Notes: generated by a model not told the origin, from the letters alone. 64,000 nucleotides of DNA from Microbacterium salitolerans (GCF_019720895.1 NZ_JAHKSH010000003.1:62001-126000); one strand, 5' to 3'; shown: positions 31,086 to 41,172, numbered from the stretch's first letter. Numbers and translations: made by a program.

Positions 31086-32444
31086 ATGGAACGCAGCAGG
31101 ACGAAGCGCATCACGATCGGATCCACCGCCGCGGTGGGCGTGCTCGCGCTCAGCGCGTGCGGCGGAGCCGGTGGCGCAGCGAGCGGCGGCGACGGCGACG
31201 GCCGCGAGGTCGACGTCATCATGGTGAACAACCCGCAGATGGCCGACCTGCAGAAGCTCACGGCCGACCATTTCACTGCCGAGACGGGCATCACCGTGAA
31301 CTACACCGTGCTCCCGGAGAACGAGGTGCGCGCCAAGATCGGTCAGGAGTTCGCCGCACAGGCCGGGCAGTACGACGTCGCCTCGCTGTCGAACTATGAG
31401 ATCCCCACCTTCGCGCGCAACGGCTGGCTCTCGCCGATGACCGAGGGCGTCGTCGACGATCCCGACTTCGACCAGAGCGACATCCTCGCGCCGATGGCCG
31501 AATCGCTCACCGTCGACGGCGAGGTCTACGGCCAGCCGTTCTACGGCGAGGGCTCGTTCCTCATGTATCGCACCGACGTGTTCGAAGCGGCAGGGCTCAC
31601 GATGCCCGAGAACCCGACCTGGGACGAGGTCGCCGAGCTCGCGGCCGAGGTCGACGGAGTCGAGCCCGGGATGGCCGGGATCTGCCTGCGCGGGCTCCCG
31701 GGCTGGGGACAGATGTTCGCTCCTCTGACGACCGTCGTCAACACGTTCGGCGGGACCTGGTGGGACGAGAACTGGGACGCCCATGTCGACGACCCCGAGT
31801 TCACGGAGGCCGTGGACTTCTACGTGGACCTCGTCAGAGAGCACGGCGAGACCGGGGCCGCGCAGTCGGGATACACGGAGTGCCTCACGAACCTGCAGCA
31901 GGGCAATGTCGCGATGTGGTACGACTCCACGGCCGCGACGGGCACCCTCGAGGCCGAGGACTCGCCCGTCAAGGGAGACATCGGCTACGTCGCCGCTCCC
32001 GTCAAGGAGACCGAGTCGAGCTCGTGGCTGTACACGTGGGCGTGGGGCATCCAGGCCGCGGGCGCGAACCAGGAGGAGGCGAAGGAGTTCGTCGCGTGGG
32101 CGTCGTCGACGGAGTACGAGGAGCTCGTCGCGGAGGAGTTCGGCTGGGCCCGCGTGCCCGCAGGCAAGCGCGCCTCGACGTACGACAACCCCGAGTACCA
32201 GGAGGCCGCGGCGCCGTTCTATCAGCAGACGGTCGACGCGATCGAGTCGGCGGATCCCGTGAGCCCGGGCGTGCAGCCGCGCCCCGCGCTCGGCGTTCAG
32301 TTCGTCGCGATTCCCGAGTTCGCGGACCTGGCCACCGGCGTCTCCGAGGACATCAGCTCAGCGATCGCGGGCCGTGGATCCGTCGAGGACGCGCTGTCGA
32401 AGGGCCAGGCCGAAGCTCAGGACATCGGCGAGAGCTACAAGTAG
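31086..32444 (+). CDS. Sugar/polyol ABC substrate-binding lipoprotein (SmoE-like)
   Basis: Family 1 solute-binding protein, 452 aa. The lipobox is ALSAC with Cys25; the mature protein carries the family pattern ([36 protein letters not shown]). It heads an operon with two CUT1 permeases and a mannitol-type dehydrogenase, which together resemble the sorbitol/mannitol (smo) importer of alphaproteobacteria. GAGGAGTGCAGGAC precedes the ATG at 31086. Ligand inferred as a hexitol or pentitol from the dehydrogenase and the divergent xylulokinase. Confidence 0.88.
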   Translation: MERSRTKRITIGSTAAVGVLALSACGGAGGAASGGDGDGREVDVIMVNNPQMADLQKLTADHFTAETGITVNYTVLPENEVRAKIGQEFAAQAGQYDVASLSNYEIPTFARNGWLSPMTEGVVDDPDFDQSDILAPMAESLTVDGEVYGQPFYGEGSFLMYRTDVFEAAGLTMPENPTWDEVAELAAEVDGVEPGMAGICLRGLPGWGQMFAPLTTVVNTFGGTWWDENWDAHVDDPEFTEAVDFYVDLVREHGETGAAQSGYTECLTNLQQGNVAMWYDSTAATGTLEAEDSPVKGDIGYVAAPVKETESSSWLYTWAWGIQAAGANQEEAKEFVAWASSTEYEELVAEEFGWARVPAGKRASTYDNPEYQEAAAPFYQQTVDAIESADPVSPGVQPRPALGVQFVAIPEFADLATGVSEDISSAIAGRGSVEDALSKGQAEAQDIGESYK

Positions 32445-32472
32445 GAACCGCCGAGCCCCTCAGGAGGCCGTG

Positions 32473-33408
32473 ATGTCCACGCCGACACTCGCACCGGACA
32501 CGCGCGCGATCGTGGCGGCCCCGGGCGCGGCCAGCGAAGGAAACCGCTGGCTGCGCCGGGTCCCCATGCTCCCCGCGCTGCTGTTCGTCATCGTCGTCAC
32601 CCAGATCCCGTTCGCGATCACCATCGTGATCTCGTTCATGAACTGGAAGGCGCAGTATCCGAACGACATCTCGTTCGGGACCCTCGAGAACTACCGCACA
32701 GTGTTCACGGATCCCGACATCCTGCGGGCCGTCTGGGTGACGGTGTCGCTGACGGTCGGCGTCGTCGTGGTGTCGGCGGTGCTCGGCATGCTGATCGCGC
32801 TGCTGCTGGATCGGAAGTTCTTCGGCCGCGGCGTCGTCCGCACGCTGATGATCGCGCCGTTCCTGATCGTGCCCGTCGCGGCGGCCCTCGTGTTCAAGCA
32901 TGCGATCTTCAACCCGTCGTACGGACTGCTGAACGGCATGCTGACGACGCTGTTCGGCGAGAACGCCCCGCAGCTCGACGTCATGTCGACGTCCCCGCTG
33001 CTCGCGATCGGCCTCGTCCTCGTCTGGCAGTGGACGCCGTTCATGATGCTCATCATGCTGGCCGGGCTGCAGTCGCGACCCCTCGATGTGTACGAGGCGG
33101 TCATGATGGACGGCGCCGGGCCGTGGCAGGCGTTCCGCTACGTGACGCTTCCGCACATGCGGCGGTACATCGAGCTGGCGACGCTGCTCGGCACGATCTA
33201 CATCGTGCAGAACTTCGACACCGTGTTCACGATGACGTCCGGCGGGCTCGGCACGGCCAACCTGCCGTACGTCATCTACCAGGAGTTCTTCGTGGCACAG
33301 GACTACGGCGTCGCGTCGGCCGTCGGCGTGGTCGTCGTCGCCGCCTCGCTGATCGTCGCGACCTTCGCTCTGCGCACCGCGTCGAGCCTGCTGAAGGAGG
33401 AGAGCTGA
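32473..33408 (+). CDS. Polyol ABC transporter permease (SmoF / MalF type)
   Basis: Membrane subunit of 311 aa with six hydrophobic segments; the first follows a 30-residue cytoplasmic N-terminus. The EAA-type loop reads YEAVMMDGAGPWQAFRYVTL. CAGGAGGCC precedes the ATG. It ends one base into the next start (TGATG). With the upstream binding protein and downstream permease it makes a CUT1 importer whose ATPase is not in this operon. Confidence 0.9.
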   Translation: MSTPTLAPDTRAIVAAPGAASEGNRWLRRVPMLPALLFVIVVTQIPFAITIVISFMNWKAQYPNDISFGTLENYRTVFTDPDILRAVWVTVSLTVGVVVVSAVLGMLIALLLDRKFFGRGVVRTLMIAPFLIVPVAAALVFKHAIFNPSYGLLNGMLTTLFGENAPQLDVMSTSPLLAIGLVLVWQWTPFMMLIMLAGLQSRPLDVYEAVMMDGAGPWQAFRYVTLPHMRRYIELATLLGTIYIVQNFDTVFTMTSGGLGTANLPYVIYQEFFVAQDYGVASAVGVVVVAASLIVATFALRTASSLLKEES

Positions 33409-34280
33409 TGACCGTCGTCACCGCACCCGCGCGGCCGCTCGTCCGGCGCCGGAAGAAGGGCCGCGCGACGAACGTCGTCTTCGCCGTCGTCGCCTGGCTT
33501 GTCGGGCTGATCTTCATCACGCCGATCCTGTGGATGGTTCTGACCGGGCTGCACTCCGAGGTCGACGCGGCGACGAACCCGCCGAGCTTCCTCGCGCCGC
33601 TCACGATGGAGTCGTTCGCGGACTTCTTCGGCGCGAGCGGCGGCGTGGATCCCTGGCCGTTCCTGATCAACTCGGCCGTCGCGTCGGTCGTCTCGACGAT
33701 CATCGTGCTCGTGCTGGCGACCATGGCGGCCTACGCGCTCGCGGTCCGAAAGATCCAGCGCTGGTCCGACGTACTGTTCTTCCTGCTCTCGACGAAGATG
33801 CTGCCGATGGTCGCCGGCCTGCTGCCGGTGTTCATCCTCGCCAGGGTGCTCGGGATCCTCGACACCTGGCTGCTGCTGATCATCATCTACTCGTCGATGA
33901 ACCTGCCGATCGCGGTGTGGATGATGCGCTCGTTCCTTGCCGAGGTGCCTCTCGCGATCCTCGAGGCGGCCGAGATCGACGGGGCGAAGCTGCCGCGCGT
34001 GTTCGCCCAGATCATCCTGCCGCTGACCGCGCCGGGACTCGCCGCGACCGCGCTGATCTGCGTCATCTTCAGCTGGAACGAGCTCCTGTTCGCCTCCGTG
34101 CTCACATCCACCGCCGCGTCGACGGCGCCCGTGTTCCTCACGAGCTTCGTGACGTCGCAGGGCCTGTTCCTCTCACAGGTGTGCGCCGCCTCCCTCGTCA
34201 TCTCGGTGCCGGTTCTCGTGGCGGGCATCGCCGCGCAGGACAAGCTCGTCCAGGGCCTCTCGATGGGCGCCGTCAAGTGA
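33408..34280 (+). CDS. Polyol ABC transporter permease (SmoG / MalG type)
   Basis: Second membrane subunit, 290 aa, with six helices and the EAA loop ILEAAEIDGAKLPRVFAQIIL. The ATG shares one base with the previous stop, indicating coupling. No ATP-binding gene follows: the next gene is the dehydrogenase. Many actinobacterial CUT1 importers borrow a shared MsiK-type ATPase encoded elsewhere, and that is the likely arrangement here. Confidence 0.9.
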   Translation: MTVVTAPARPLVRRRKKGRATNVVFAVVAWLVGLIFITPILWMVLTGLHSEVDAATNPPSFLAPLTMESFADFFGASGGVDPWPFLINSAVASVVSTIIVLVLATMAAYALAVRKIQRWSDVLFFLLSTKMLPMVAGLLPVFILARVLGILDTWLLLIIIYSSMNLPIAVWMMRSFLAEVPLAILEAAEIDGAKLPRVFAQIILPLTAPGLAATALICVIFSWNELLFASVLTSTAASTAPVFLTSFVTSQGLFLSQVCAASLVISVPVLVAGIAAQDKLVQGLSMGAVK

Positions 34281-34308
34281 CGCGCCCGCGCCGATCCAAG
34301 GAGGAATC

Positions 34309-35817
34309 ATGACATCCGACACGTCCGTGCGCCCGTCGGCGTCCACGCTCGACGCGATCGCCTCGATGGGCGTCGCCGTCCCCACGTACGACCGCGCGGC
34401 GCTCTCGCCCGGCATCGTGCACTTCGGCGTCGGCGGCTTCCACCGTGCCCACATGGCGATGGTGCTCGACGATCTGCACGCCGAGGGGCTCGCGATGGAC
34501 TGGGGCATCGTCGGCGCCGGGCTGCTGCCGTCCGACGAGCGGATGCGCGACGCGCTCGCCGCACAGGATCACCTGTACACGCTCGTCATCAAGCACGCGG
34601 ACGGCGGACGCGATCGCCGCGTCATCGGATCCCTCGTCGACTATCGCTACGGGCCCGAGGACCCGGAGGGGCTCCTGTCGCTCCTGGCGGATCCGTCGAT
34701 CCGCATCGTGTCGCTCACCGTCACAGAGGGCGGCTACAACGTGAATCCGGTGACGGGCGATTTCGTCGCGGACGAGCCCGGCGTGGTCGCCGACGTCGGG
34801 GCACTTCGCTCCGGGCGCGCCCCGGCGACCGTGTTCGGGTACGTGACGGAGGCCCTGCGCCGCCGCCGCGCGGCCGGGATCGAGCCGTTCACGCTGCAGT
34901 CGTGCGACAACATCGCCGGCAACGGCGAGGTCGCGCGCCGGATGTTCGGCGCCTTTGCGCGGCTCGTCGACCCCGACCTCGCCGTCTGGATCGAGGATCG
35001 CGTCGCCTTCCCGAACTCGATGGTCGACCGGATCACGCCGGTGACGACCGACGCGGATCGCGACGAACTGCGCGACGCGGGAGTGGACGACGCGTGGCCC
35101 GTCGTCGCCGAGCCGTTCTTCCAGTGGGTGCTGGAGGGCCGCTTCTCGACGGGGCGGCCGCCGTATGAGAAGGCGGGCGTGCAGGTCGTCGACGACGTCG
35201 TGCCGTACGAGCACATGAAGCTGCGGCTGCTGAACGCGTCGCACCAAGGGCTCGCGTACTTCGGCACCCTCGCCGGGCACACCTACGCGCACGAGGCGAT
35301 GGCGGATCCCGACATCGCGCGGTACCTGCGCCGCTACATGGACGAGGAGGGCACGCCCAGCCTCGACCCGGTTCCCGGCATTGATCTCCACGACTACAAG
35401 GACACGCTCATCGAGCGCTTCGCGAACCCCGAGATCCGCGACACGCTCGCCCGGCTCGGCGCCGAGTCGTCCGACCGCATCCCCAAGTGGCTCGTGCCGG
35501 TGATCGCCGACAACCTCGCGTCGGGCGCACCCGTCGAGGTCTCGGCGGCCATCTGCGCCTCGTGGGCGCGATACGACGAGGCCGTCGACGAGGACGGATC
35601 CCCGATCGAGGTCGTCGACCGCTTCGCGGACGAGCTGAAGGCCGTCGCGGCGACGCAGAGTGAGAATCCGCTTGCGTTCGTTCACCAGGAGCGGTTCTTC
35701 GGCGACCTCGCGTCGCGCGAGGAGTTCGCGGCGCCGTACCTCGCGGCTCTCGCCTCGCTCCACGAGCGCGGCGCGAAGGAGACGGTGCGCCGCCTCGCGG
35801 CCCACGAAGCGCTGTGA
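34309..35817 (+). CDS. Mannitol 2-dehydrogenase family polyol dehydrogenase
   Basis: Long-chain NAD-dependent polyol dehydrogenase, 502 aa, the full length of mannitol/arabitol 2-dehydrogenases. Nucleotide-binding start IVHFGVGGFHRAH; catalytic Lys-x5-Asn-x2-His in HMKLRLLNASHQ; DRITPVTTD is also typical. AAGGAGGAATC precedes the ATG. It should oxidise D-mannitol (to fructose) or D-arabitol (to xylulose); the divergent xylulokinase supports arabitol as at least one substrate. It is the last gene of the operon and ends 8 bp from the convergent ArsA-like gene with no evident hairpin between. Confidence 0.9.
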   Translation: MTSDTSVRPSASTLDAIASMGVAVPTYDRAALSPGIVHFGVGGFHRAHMAMVLDDLHAEGLAMDWGIVGAGLLPSDERMRDALAAQDHLYTLVIKHADGGRDRRVIGSLVDYRYGPEDPEGLLSLLADPSIRIVSLTVTEGGYNVNPVTGDFVADEPGVVADVGALRSGRAPATVFGYVTEALRRRRAAGIEPFTLQSCDNIAGNGEVARRMFGAFARLVDPDLAVWIEDRVAFPNSMVDRITPVTTDADRDELRDAGVDDAWPVVAEPFFQWVLEGRFSTGRPPYEKAGVQVVDDVVPYEHMKLRLLNASHQGLAYFGTLAGHTYAHEAMADPDIARYLRRYMDEEGTPSLDPVPGIDLHDYKDTLIERFANPEIRDTLARLGAESSDRIPKWLVPVIADNLASGAPVEVSAAICASWARYDEAVDEDGSPIEVVDRFADELKAVAATQSENPLAFVHQERFFGDLASREEFAAPYLAALASLHERGAKETVRRLAAHEAL

Positions 35818-35825
35818 CGAAGCCG

Positions 35826-36770
35826 CTACGCCAGCGCCCCCGCGATCCGCTCCAGCGCCGGCAGGCCGATGAGCTCGTCGACGAGGGGGATCCGCGTGAC
35901 CGGTGCGCCGAGGTCGAGGCTCGCCAGAAGCGCCTCCTCGCGGGCGGCGCGGGCGGGCATGAGGTCGGCGGGTGAGAGGCGGTTCGCCACGGCGCCGATG
36001 AGGGGGATCCCGAGATTGCGCAGCTGCGCCGCGACCTCGCGGCTCTCGGCGATGGGCATCGGCTCGGGGACGAAGACGAGGACGAAGCCCGTGCGGTGCG
36101 GATCCGTGAGGGTGTCGCGCATGAGCGAGAAGCGCGCCTGGCGCCGCAGCAGCATGCGCCGCAGCTCGGCGTCGCGGTCGGACGTGTCCTTCGTGCCGCC
36201 GAGGGCGCCGTAGGCGACGGAGAAGCGCTCGGAGCGGTCGCGGTTGGCGAGGAGCTTCTCTGTCCATCCCGTCATGCGCTCGGGCATCGCGAGCAGATGC
36301 AGGGTGTGCCCGGACGGCGCCGTGTCGAACAGCACGAGGTCGTAGCGATCAAGCCCTGTCTCGAGCGTTTCGGCGACGCGCTCGAGCACGGCGGCCTCGT
36401 GCGTTCCGGGGGCGTCGCGAGCCGCTTCGAGGTGGTCGCGCGCGGCGCGGTGCAGGCGGTCGGGCAGCAGCCGCATCATCGTCTCGGACACGGCGGCGAG
36501 GTGGCGGTCGACGGTGCGGGCGGGGTCGATCTCGACGCCGTCGACGAGGCCGGGGCCGTCTCCCGCGGACCAGAGCGGCGTGATGTCGTCGCCGACCGGC
36601 TGCTCCCACAGGTGTCCGAGGTTGTGAGCGGGATCCGTCGAGACGACGAGCACGCGGGATCCCCGCTGGGCGCGCGCGAGCGCCATCGACGACGCGAGCG
36701 ATGTCTTGCCGACGCCGCCCTTGCCGCCCACGAACACGGCACGGTGCGTCGCGACGGAGTTCAGCAGCAC
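35826..36770 (-). CDS. ArsA/GET3-family ATPase
   Basis: Deviant-Walker P-loop ATPase, 314 aa. The P-loop is GGKGGVGKTS near the N-terminus, the switch I region VVSTDPAHN, and the switch II region LFDTAPSGHTLHLL, all diagnostic for the ArsA/Get3 class. No arsenic genes are near. The start is set at GTG 36770, which overlaps the ybdD stop by 10 bases; no ATG lies before the P-loop, so the start is uncertain. It is the third gene of a cstA-ybdD operon, the place where E. coli yjiX is followed by the GTPase gene yjiA. A role in assembly or quality control of the transporter or YbdD is speculation. Confidence 0.85.
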   Translation of the reverse strand: MLLNSVATHRAVFVGGKGGVGKTSLASSMALARAQRGSRVLVVSTDPAHNLGHLWEQPVGDDITPLWSAGDGPGLVDGVEIDPARTVDRHLAAVSETMMRLLPDRLHRAARDHLEAARDAPGTHEAAVLERVAETLETGLDRYDLVLFDTAPSGHTLHLLAMPERMTGWTEKLLANRDRSERFSVAYGALGGTKDTSDRDAELRRMLLRRQARFSLMRDTLTDPHRTGFVLVFVPEPMPIAESREVAAQLRNLGIPLIGAVANRLSPADLMPARAAREEALLASLDLGAPVTRIPLVDELIGLPALERIAGALA

Positions 36771-37018
36771 GAGATGTGGTCCAACGGCGATCGCTCCATC
36801 CCCGCGCGCTGGTGCCACGCGTGGAAGTCCTCGTAGACGGCGGGCAGCAGCTCGGCCGTGTAGTAGGCGGCAGGATCCGGCACGCCGAGCGACTCGGCGA
36901 GCACGACGAGCATGAAGTGGTCGTCCTCGTCGCGCTGGGCCCTGCCGAACGTCTTGCGGTACGGGCCCGCGTAGTAGTCGTTCAGCCCCTTCATGAAGGA
37001 GGCCCAGCGCGACGACAC
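36761..37018 (-). CDS. ybdD: YbdD/YjiX family small protein
   Basis: Protein of 85 aa matching the YbdD/YjiX (DUF466) family: YYAGPYRKTFGRAQRDED near residues 15-32 and a C-terminal region ending in HISCC, where two cysteines close the protein. Family members are encoded directly downstream of CstA/BtsT-type peptide or pyruvate transporters, as here. GTG at 37018 lies 5 bp after the cstA stop; the ribosome site is weak, suggesting coupling. Molecular function is not established. Confidence 0.85.
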   Translation of the reverse strand: MSSRWASFMKGLNDYYAGPYRKTFGRAQRDEDDHFMLVVLAESLGVPDPAAYYTAELLPAVYEDFHAWHQRAGMERSPLDHISCC

Positions 37019-37023
37019 GGTTG

Positions 37024-38760
37024 CTACTTCGTCGCGGTCGGAACCACGCCCGTGACGTGGTCGGTGAGGTCGGCGTCCTCGTTCTCGGCCGGCTCCTTGG
37101 TCGCACGGCGCATGGCCGTGATGCCCTCGACGGCGACCCACACGGCCGCGATGATGATGATGACGTCGAGGACGAGCAGCAGCCAGTTCGTCTCCTCGCC
37201 GCCGTTCCAGAACGTGCCGACCTGGAGGATCGCGGCCCAGAACGCGGCGATGAACACGAACACCAGCGGGAGGACGGCGACGTAGTAATTGCGGCGCTTC
37301 CGAATCAGCATGATCGACACGATGATCAGGGTGAGCGCCGCGAGCAGCTGGTTCGTCGTGCCGAACAGCGGCCAGATCGTGAGTCCGCCGGATCCGTCGA
37401 TGCCCTGGCTGAAGACGAGCGCGACGCACACCACGAGCACGATGACCGTGCTGACGACCGTGTTGAGCTTGACGCCGATGATCTCGCCGGCCTCTTGGAA
37501 GACGAAGCGCAGGAGGCGCACGCCCGTGTCCATGGTCGTCGCGGCGAACAGGACCGCCATGGTCGCGAGCACGGTCGCGGCGAGCGACTGCGGCAGGCCG
37601 AGGCCGATCTCGACGATGCGACCGCCGCCCTCGACGAACGCATTGACGCCGTCGACGCTGAAGGTGCTGTAGATCTCGTTCCATCGAGCGACTGACTGGA
37701 TGCCCGCGGTCGTCGCGATGATCGCGCCGAGGGCGAGCATGCCCTCGCCGACGGCGCCGAAGTAGCCGACGAAGCGCGCGTCGGGCTCCTTGTCGAGCTG
37801 CTTCGACGTCGTGCCGCTCGCGACCGCACCGTGGAAGCCGCTGATGGCACCGCACGCGATCGTCACGAACAGCAGCGGCCAGATGCCGGGAGTGTCGGCG
37901 GGGACGGCGTCGTTGATCATGGGCGCGACGAAGCCGTTGCCGAAGAACAGGCCGGCGACGATCGTGCCGATGAACAGGATCGCGAGCCCGATGAACAGCT
38001 GCACGCCGTTGATGTAGTCGCGCGGCTGCAGGAGGAGCCACACGGGCAGAAGCGAGGCGATTCCTGCGTAGACGAACAGCGCGAGGATCCAGAACGTCTC
38101 GGGCGCCATGCCGAGGATGGGGTCGGGCAGCACGACGGGGAAGCTGTCGCCGACGAAGATCAGCGCGTACAGGGCGACGACGCCGACGACCGTGACGGCC
38201 GCGAGGTTCCAGCGGAGCTTGTAGACGGCGAGGCCGATGAGGATCGCGACGGGGATCGCGCCCCACGCGGGGATGACGGCCGACGGGTTGGCCATGAGCA
38301 GGTTCTTGATGACGACGGCGAACGCCGCGATCACCATGAGCAGCAGCAGCGCGATCACGAGCAGGAACACGTAGGACCCGCGGCGGCCGATGTAGCGGGC
38401 CGCGAGCGCGCCGATCGATCGGCCCTTGTTGCGCTCGGACGCCCACAGCGCGCCGAGGTCGTGCATGCCGGCGAAGAAGACCGTGCCGATCGTGACCCAC
38501 AGGAAGGCGGGCAGCCATCCCCAGATCACTGCGATCGCGGGCCCGACGATCGGCGCGGCCCCCGCCACCGACGTGAAGTGGTGGCCCCACAGCACGAACT
38601 TGTTGGTGGGAACGTGGTCGATCCCGTCGTTCTTCTCGTGCGCGGGCGTGCGGAAGGCGGCGTTCAGCCGCAGCACCTTGCTGCCGAGGTACTTCGAGTA
38701 CACGAAGTAGCCGAAGGAGAAGATCGCGAGGCCGATGAGCAGCAGGAACACGGAGTCCAT
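37024..38760 (-). CDS. cstA: CstA/BtsT-type transporter (carbon starvation protein A)
   Basis: Large membrane protein of 578 aa with about sixteen helices. The CstA signatures are clear: KFVLWGHHFTSVAGAAPIVGPAIAVIWGW (positions 54-82), GAISGFHGAVASGTTSKQL and a C-terminal LFGTTNQLLAALTL. Family members import pyruvate (BtsT, CstA) or peptides. In this operon it is followed by ybdD and an ArsA-like ATPase gene. The start ATG lies 157 bp from the divergent dehydroshikimate dehydratase gene; the spacer holds the 38892 palindrome close to the other gene. Confidence 0.95.
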   Translation of the reverse strand: MDSVFLLLIGLAIFSFGYFVYSKYLGSKVLRLNAAFRTPAHEKNDGIDHVPTNKFVLWGHHFTSVAGAAPIVGPAIAVIWGWLPAFLWVTIGTVFFAGMHDLGALWASERNKGRSIGALAARYIGRRGSYVFLLVIALLLLMVIAAFAVVIKNLLMANPSAVIPAWGAIPVAILIGLAVYKLRWNLAAVTVVGVVALYALIFVGDSFPVVLPDPILGMAPETFWILALFVYAGIASLLPVWLLLQPRDYINGVQLFIGLAILFIGTIVAGLFFGNGFVAPMINDAVPADTPGIWPLLFVTIACGAISGFHGAVASGTTSKQLDKEPDARFVGYFGAVGEGMLALGAIIATTAGIQSVARWNEIYSTFSVDGVNAFVEGGGRIVEIGLGLPQSLAATVLATMAVLFAATTMDTGVRLLRFVFQEAGEIIGVKLNTVVSTVIVLVVCVALVFSQGIDGSGGLTIWPLFGTTNQLLAALTLIIVSIMLIRKRRNYYVAVLPLVFVFIAAFWAAILQVGTFWNGGEETNWLLLVLDVIIIIAAVWVAVEGITAMRRATKEPAENEDADLTDHVTGVVPTATK

Positions 38761-38891
38761 GCGATGCCCTTTCTGTCGTCATTGACAGCGTGCGCGGGGC
38801 GTGACGCTGTGAGAGGTGCGGACGCAGGAGACACCGGCGACCGATGTCTCCCAGCGTACTCTCAACCGGCTCGCAGAAACGGATCGCGAAT

Positions 38892-38911
38892 AATGTACGA
38901 CCTGGTACGTT
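38892..38911. promoter_or_regulatory. 20-bp palindromic operator, site 1
   Basis: AATGTAC-GACCTG-GTACGTT, seven-base half-sites with one mismatch between halves and a 6-bp spacer, ending 6 bp before the start codon of the dehydratase gene. Nearly the same site occurs at 41225. The TetR gene at the end of the same operon is the likely binder. Confidence 0.75.
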
Positions 38912-38917
38912 ACTCGC

Positions 38918-40696
38918 ATGAAGACGTCAGTGGCGACGGTGTGTCTGTCGGGTGGGCTCGTCGAGAAGATCCATGCGTGTGCGACGGCAGGTTTCGACGG
39001 CGTCGAGATCATGGACGCCGATCTCGTGACCGCGTTCGAGTCGCCGGAGGAGATCCGCGCGCTGTGCGACCGGCTCGGCCTGACGATCGACATGTACCAG
39101 CCGTTCCGAGACTTCGAGGGAGTCGACGAGGAGACGTTCGCCGACAACATGCGGCGTGCCTCGGCGAAGTTCGACGTGATGGAGCGGCTCGGCACCGACC
39201 TCATGCTCCTCTGCACGAACGCCGGCACGGCGACGATCGACGACGACGACCTCGTGGTGCGCCAGCTCACGCAGCTCGCCGACCTCGCGGCCGAGCGGGG
39301 GATCCGCATCGCCTTCGAGGCGCTCGCCTGGGGCCGCTTCATCGACGACTACCGCCACGCCTGGCGTCTCGTCGAGCGCGCAGACCGACCCAACCTCGGG
39401 GTGTGCCTCGACAGCTTCCACATCCTCAGTCGCGGGCACGACCCCGCCGGCATCGAGGGGATCCCCGGCGAGAAGATCTTCTTCCTGCAGCTCGCCGACG
39501 CACCCGCGCTCGACATGGACGTCCTGCAGTGGAGCCGCCACCACCGCCTGTTTCCCGGCGAAGGCGACTTCGACCTCACCGGCTTCCTCGGGCACGTGCT
39601 GCGCGCCGGATACGCGGGGCCGCTGTCGCTTGAGGTGTTCAACGACACCTTCCGGCAGACCGAGGTCGTACGCACTGCCGCCCACGCGCGTCGCTCGCTC
39701 ACGTGGCTCGCGGATCGCACGGCCGCGTCCCACGACTGGTCCGACGCCCGCATTGTCGAGGCCCCGCAGGCGCATGGCGTCGACTTCGTCGAGATCGCGG
39801 GCGCGGATCTGCACGATCTCGATCAGCTCCTCGGGCAGCTCGGCTTCGCATTCCGGGGCACGCACGAGACGAAGCCCGTGCGCCTCTGGACGGCGGGCCG
39901 TGCCCGGGTGATCCTGAACGAGCAGGTGCGCCTGACCGAACCGCGCCTCTCGGCGTTCGGTCTCACGGTCGACGACGCCGCGGCGGCGTCCGATCGCGCG
40001 GCGGCGCTCGGCGCGCCTCCGATCTACCGCCGTACGTACCGCGGCGAGGTCGAGCTGCGTGCGGTCGCCTCGCCCGATGGCACGGAGGTGTACTGGAACG
40101 ATCAGGATCCGGAGCGCTCGTGGGTGCGCGAGTTCGTCGGCGGCGACGATGACAGCGCGTTCCGCGGCGAGATCGACCACATCAACGTCGCGTACCCCTG
40201 GCAGGATTTCGACGAGGCCGTGCTGTTCATGTCGAGCGTCGTCGGCCTCGATGCCGAGCCGCCCGCCGATGTGCCGGGCCCCCGAGGGCTCGTGCGCAGC
40301 CAGGTCATGCGCTCGCGGGATCGCGTCGTGCGACTCCCCCTGAACCTCGCGCCGCCGACGGCGCCCGTTCCGCATCGCCACCTCGCTGTGCGCGTCGACG
40401 ATGCGATCGCCGTGGCGGAGCGAGCACATGACAGAGGGCTCGCATTCCTGACGATCCCCGGGAACTACTACGACGACCTCGCGGCGCGGTTCGCTCTGGA
40501 TCCCGACCTGCTCGCGACGCTCCAGCGGCTCCATCTGCTGTACGACCGCGACGAGACCGGCGAGTTCATCCACTTCTACACCCCCACGTTCGGCGGGCTC
40601 TTCCTCGAGATCGTCGAGCGCCGCGGCGAGTACGACGGCTACGGCGCTCCCAGCGCGCCGGTACGCTTGTCGGCGCAGCGGCAGATGGTGGCGTGA
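38918..40696 (+). CDS. qsuB: 3-Dehydroshikimate dehydratase fused to HPPD-like domain
   Basis: Turns 3-dehydroshikimate into protocatechuate; 592 aa. Residues 1 to about 270 are a sugar-isomerase-like TIM barrel with metal-site segments IAFEAL, CLDSFH and LSLEVFND; residues about 290-592 are a tandem VOC domain related to 4-hydroxyphenylpyruvate dioxygenase, with [18 protein letters not shown] and FLEIVERRG that keep the His-His-Glu iron-site pattern. This fusion is that of C. glutamicum QsuB. A 20-bp palindrome lies just before the ATG, leaving almost no room for a leader, so the operator overlaps the ribosome site or the message is leaderless. It begins the quinate/shikimate operon. Confidence 0.93.
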   Translation: MKTSVATVCLSGGLVEKIHACATAGFDGVEIMDADLVTAFESPEEIRALCDRLGLTIDMYQPFRDFEGVDEETFADNMRRASAKFDVMERLGTDLMLLCTNAGTATIDDDDLVVRQLTQLADLAAERGIRIAFEALAWGRFIDDYRHAWRLVERADRPNLGVCLDSFHILSRGHDPAGIEGIPGEKIFFLQLADAPALDMDVLQWSRHHRLFPGEGDFDLTGFLGHVLRAGYAGPLSLEVFNDTFRQTEVVRTAAHARRSLTWLADRTAASHDWSDARIVEAPQAHGVDFVEIAGADLHDLDQLLGQLGFAFRGTHETKPVRLWTAGRARVILNEQVRLTEPRLSAFGLTVDDAAAASDRAAALGAPPIYRRTYRGEVELRAVASPDGTEVYWNDQDPERSWVREFVGGDDDSAFRGEIDHINVAYPWQDFDEAVLFMSSVVGLDAEPPADVPGPRGLVRSQVMRSRDRVVRLPLNLAPPTAPVPHRHLAVRVDDAIAVAERAHDRGLAFLTIPGNYYDDLAARFALDPDLLATLQRLHLLYDRDETGEFIHFYTPTFGGLFLEIVERRGEYDGYGAPSAPVRLSAQRQMVA

Positions 40697-40734
40697 GTGC
40701 GCCTCCCGGACGCCCCGAACGAGGAGGGCACGGC

Positions 40735-41172
40735 GTGAACAAGCGCATTCTGGTGGTCAACGGCCCGAACCTGAACCTGCTGGGCACGCGCCAGCCCGAC
40801 CTGTACGGATCCGACACCCTCGCCGACGTCGAGGCGCTCGTCGGCGACGTGGCGGGCGAGCTGGGCTTCGAGGTGCGCTGCGTGCAGTCGAACTCCGAGG
40901 GGGCGCTCGTCGATGCGATCCACGCCGCCCGGGAGAGCTGCGACGCGATCGTCATCAACGCGGGCGCCTACACGCACACGTCCGTCGCGATCCGCGACGC
41001 CCTGCAGGGCGTCGACCTGCCGTTCGCCGAGGTGCACGTGACGAACGTGTACGCCCGCGAGCCCTTCCGCCACCACTCCTTCCTCAGCGACGTCGCGACG
41101 TGCGTCATCGCCGGCGCGGGGATCCGCGGGTACGAGTTCGCCGTGCGGCAGCTCGTCGCGACGCTCGCCTGA
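40735..41172 (+). CDS. aroQ: Type II 3-dehydroquinate dehydratase
   Basis: Interconverts 3-dehydroquinate and 3-dehydroshikimate; 145 aa. Signatures: [17 protein letters not shown] with the flexible-loop Arg and Tyr, [10 protein letters not shown], and VHVTN. GAGGAGGGCACGGC precedes the GTG at 40735; the longer frame from 40693 lacks family similarity in its extra residues. In this operon it works catabolically as QsuC does in Corynebacterium, feeding the dehydratase. The stop codon lies inside a tandem heptamer repeat. Confidence 0.95.
   Translation: MNKRILVVNGPNLNLLGTRQPDLYGSDTLADVEALVGDVAGELGFEVRCVQSNSEGALVDAIHAARESCDAIVINAGAYTHTSVAIRDALQGVDLPFAEVHVTNVYAREPFRHHSFLSDVATCVIAGAGIRGYEFAVRQLVATLA

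Noticed and set aside
35826-36770. Arsenic resistance determinant
   Set aside because: The ATPase is of the ArsA class, but no arsB, arsC, arsD or arsR gene is nearby and the operon is cstA-ybdD.
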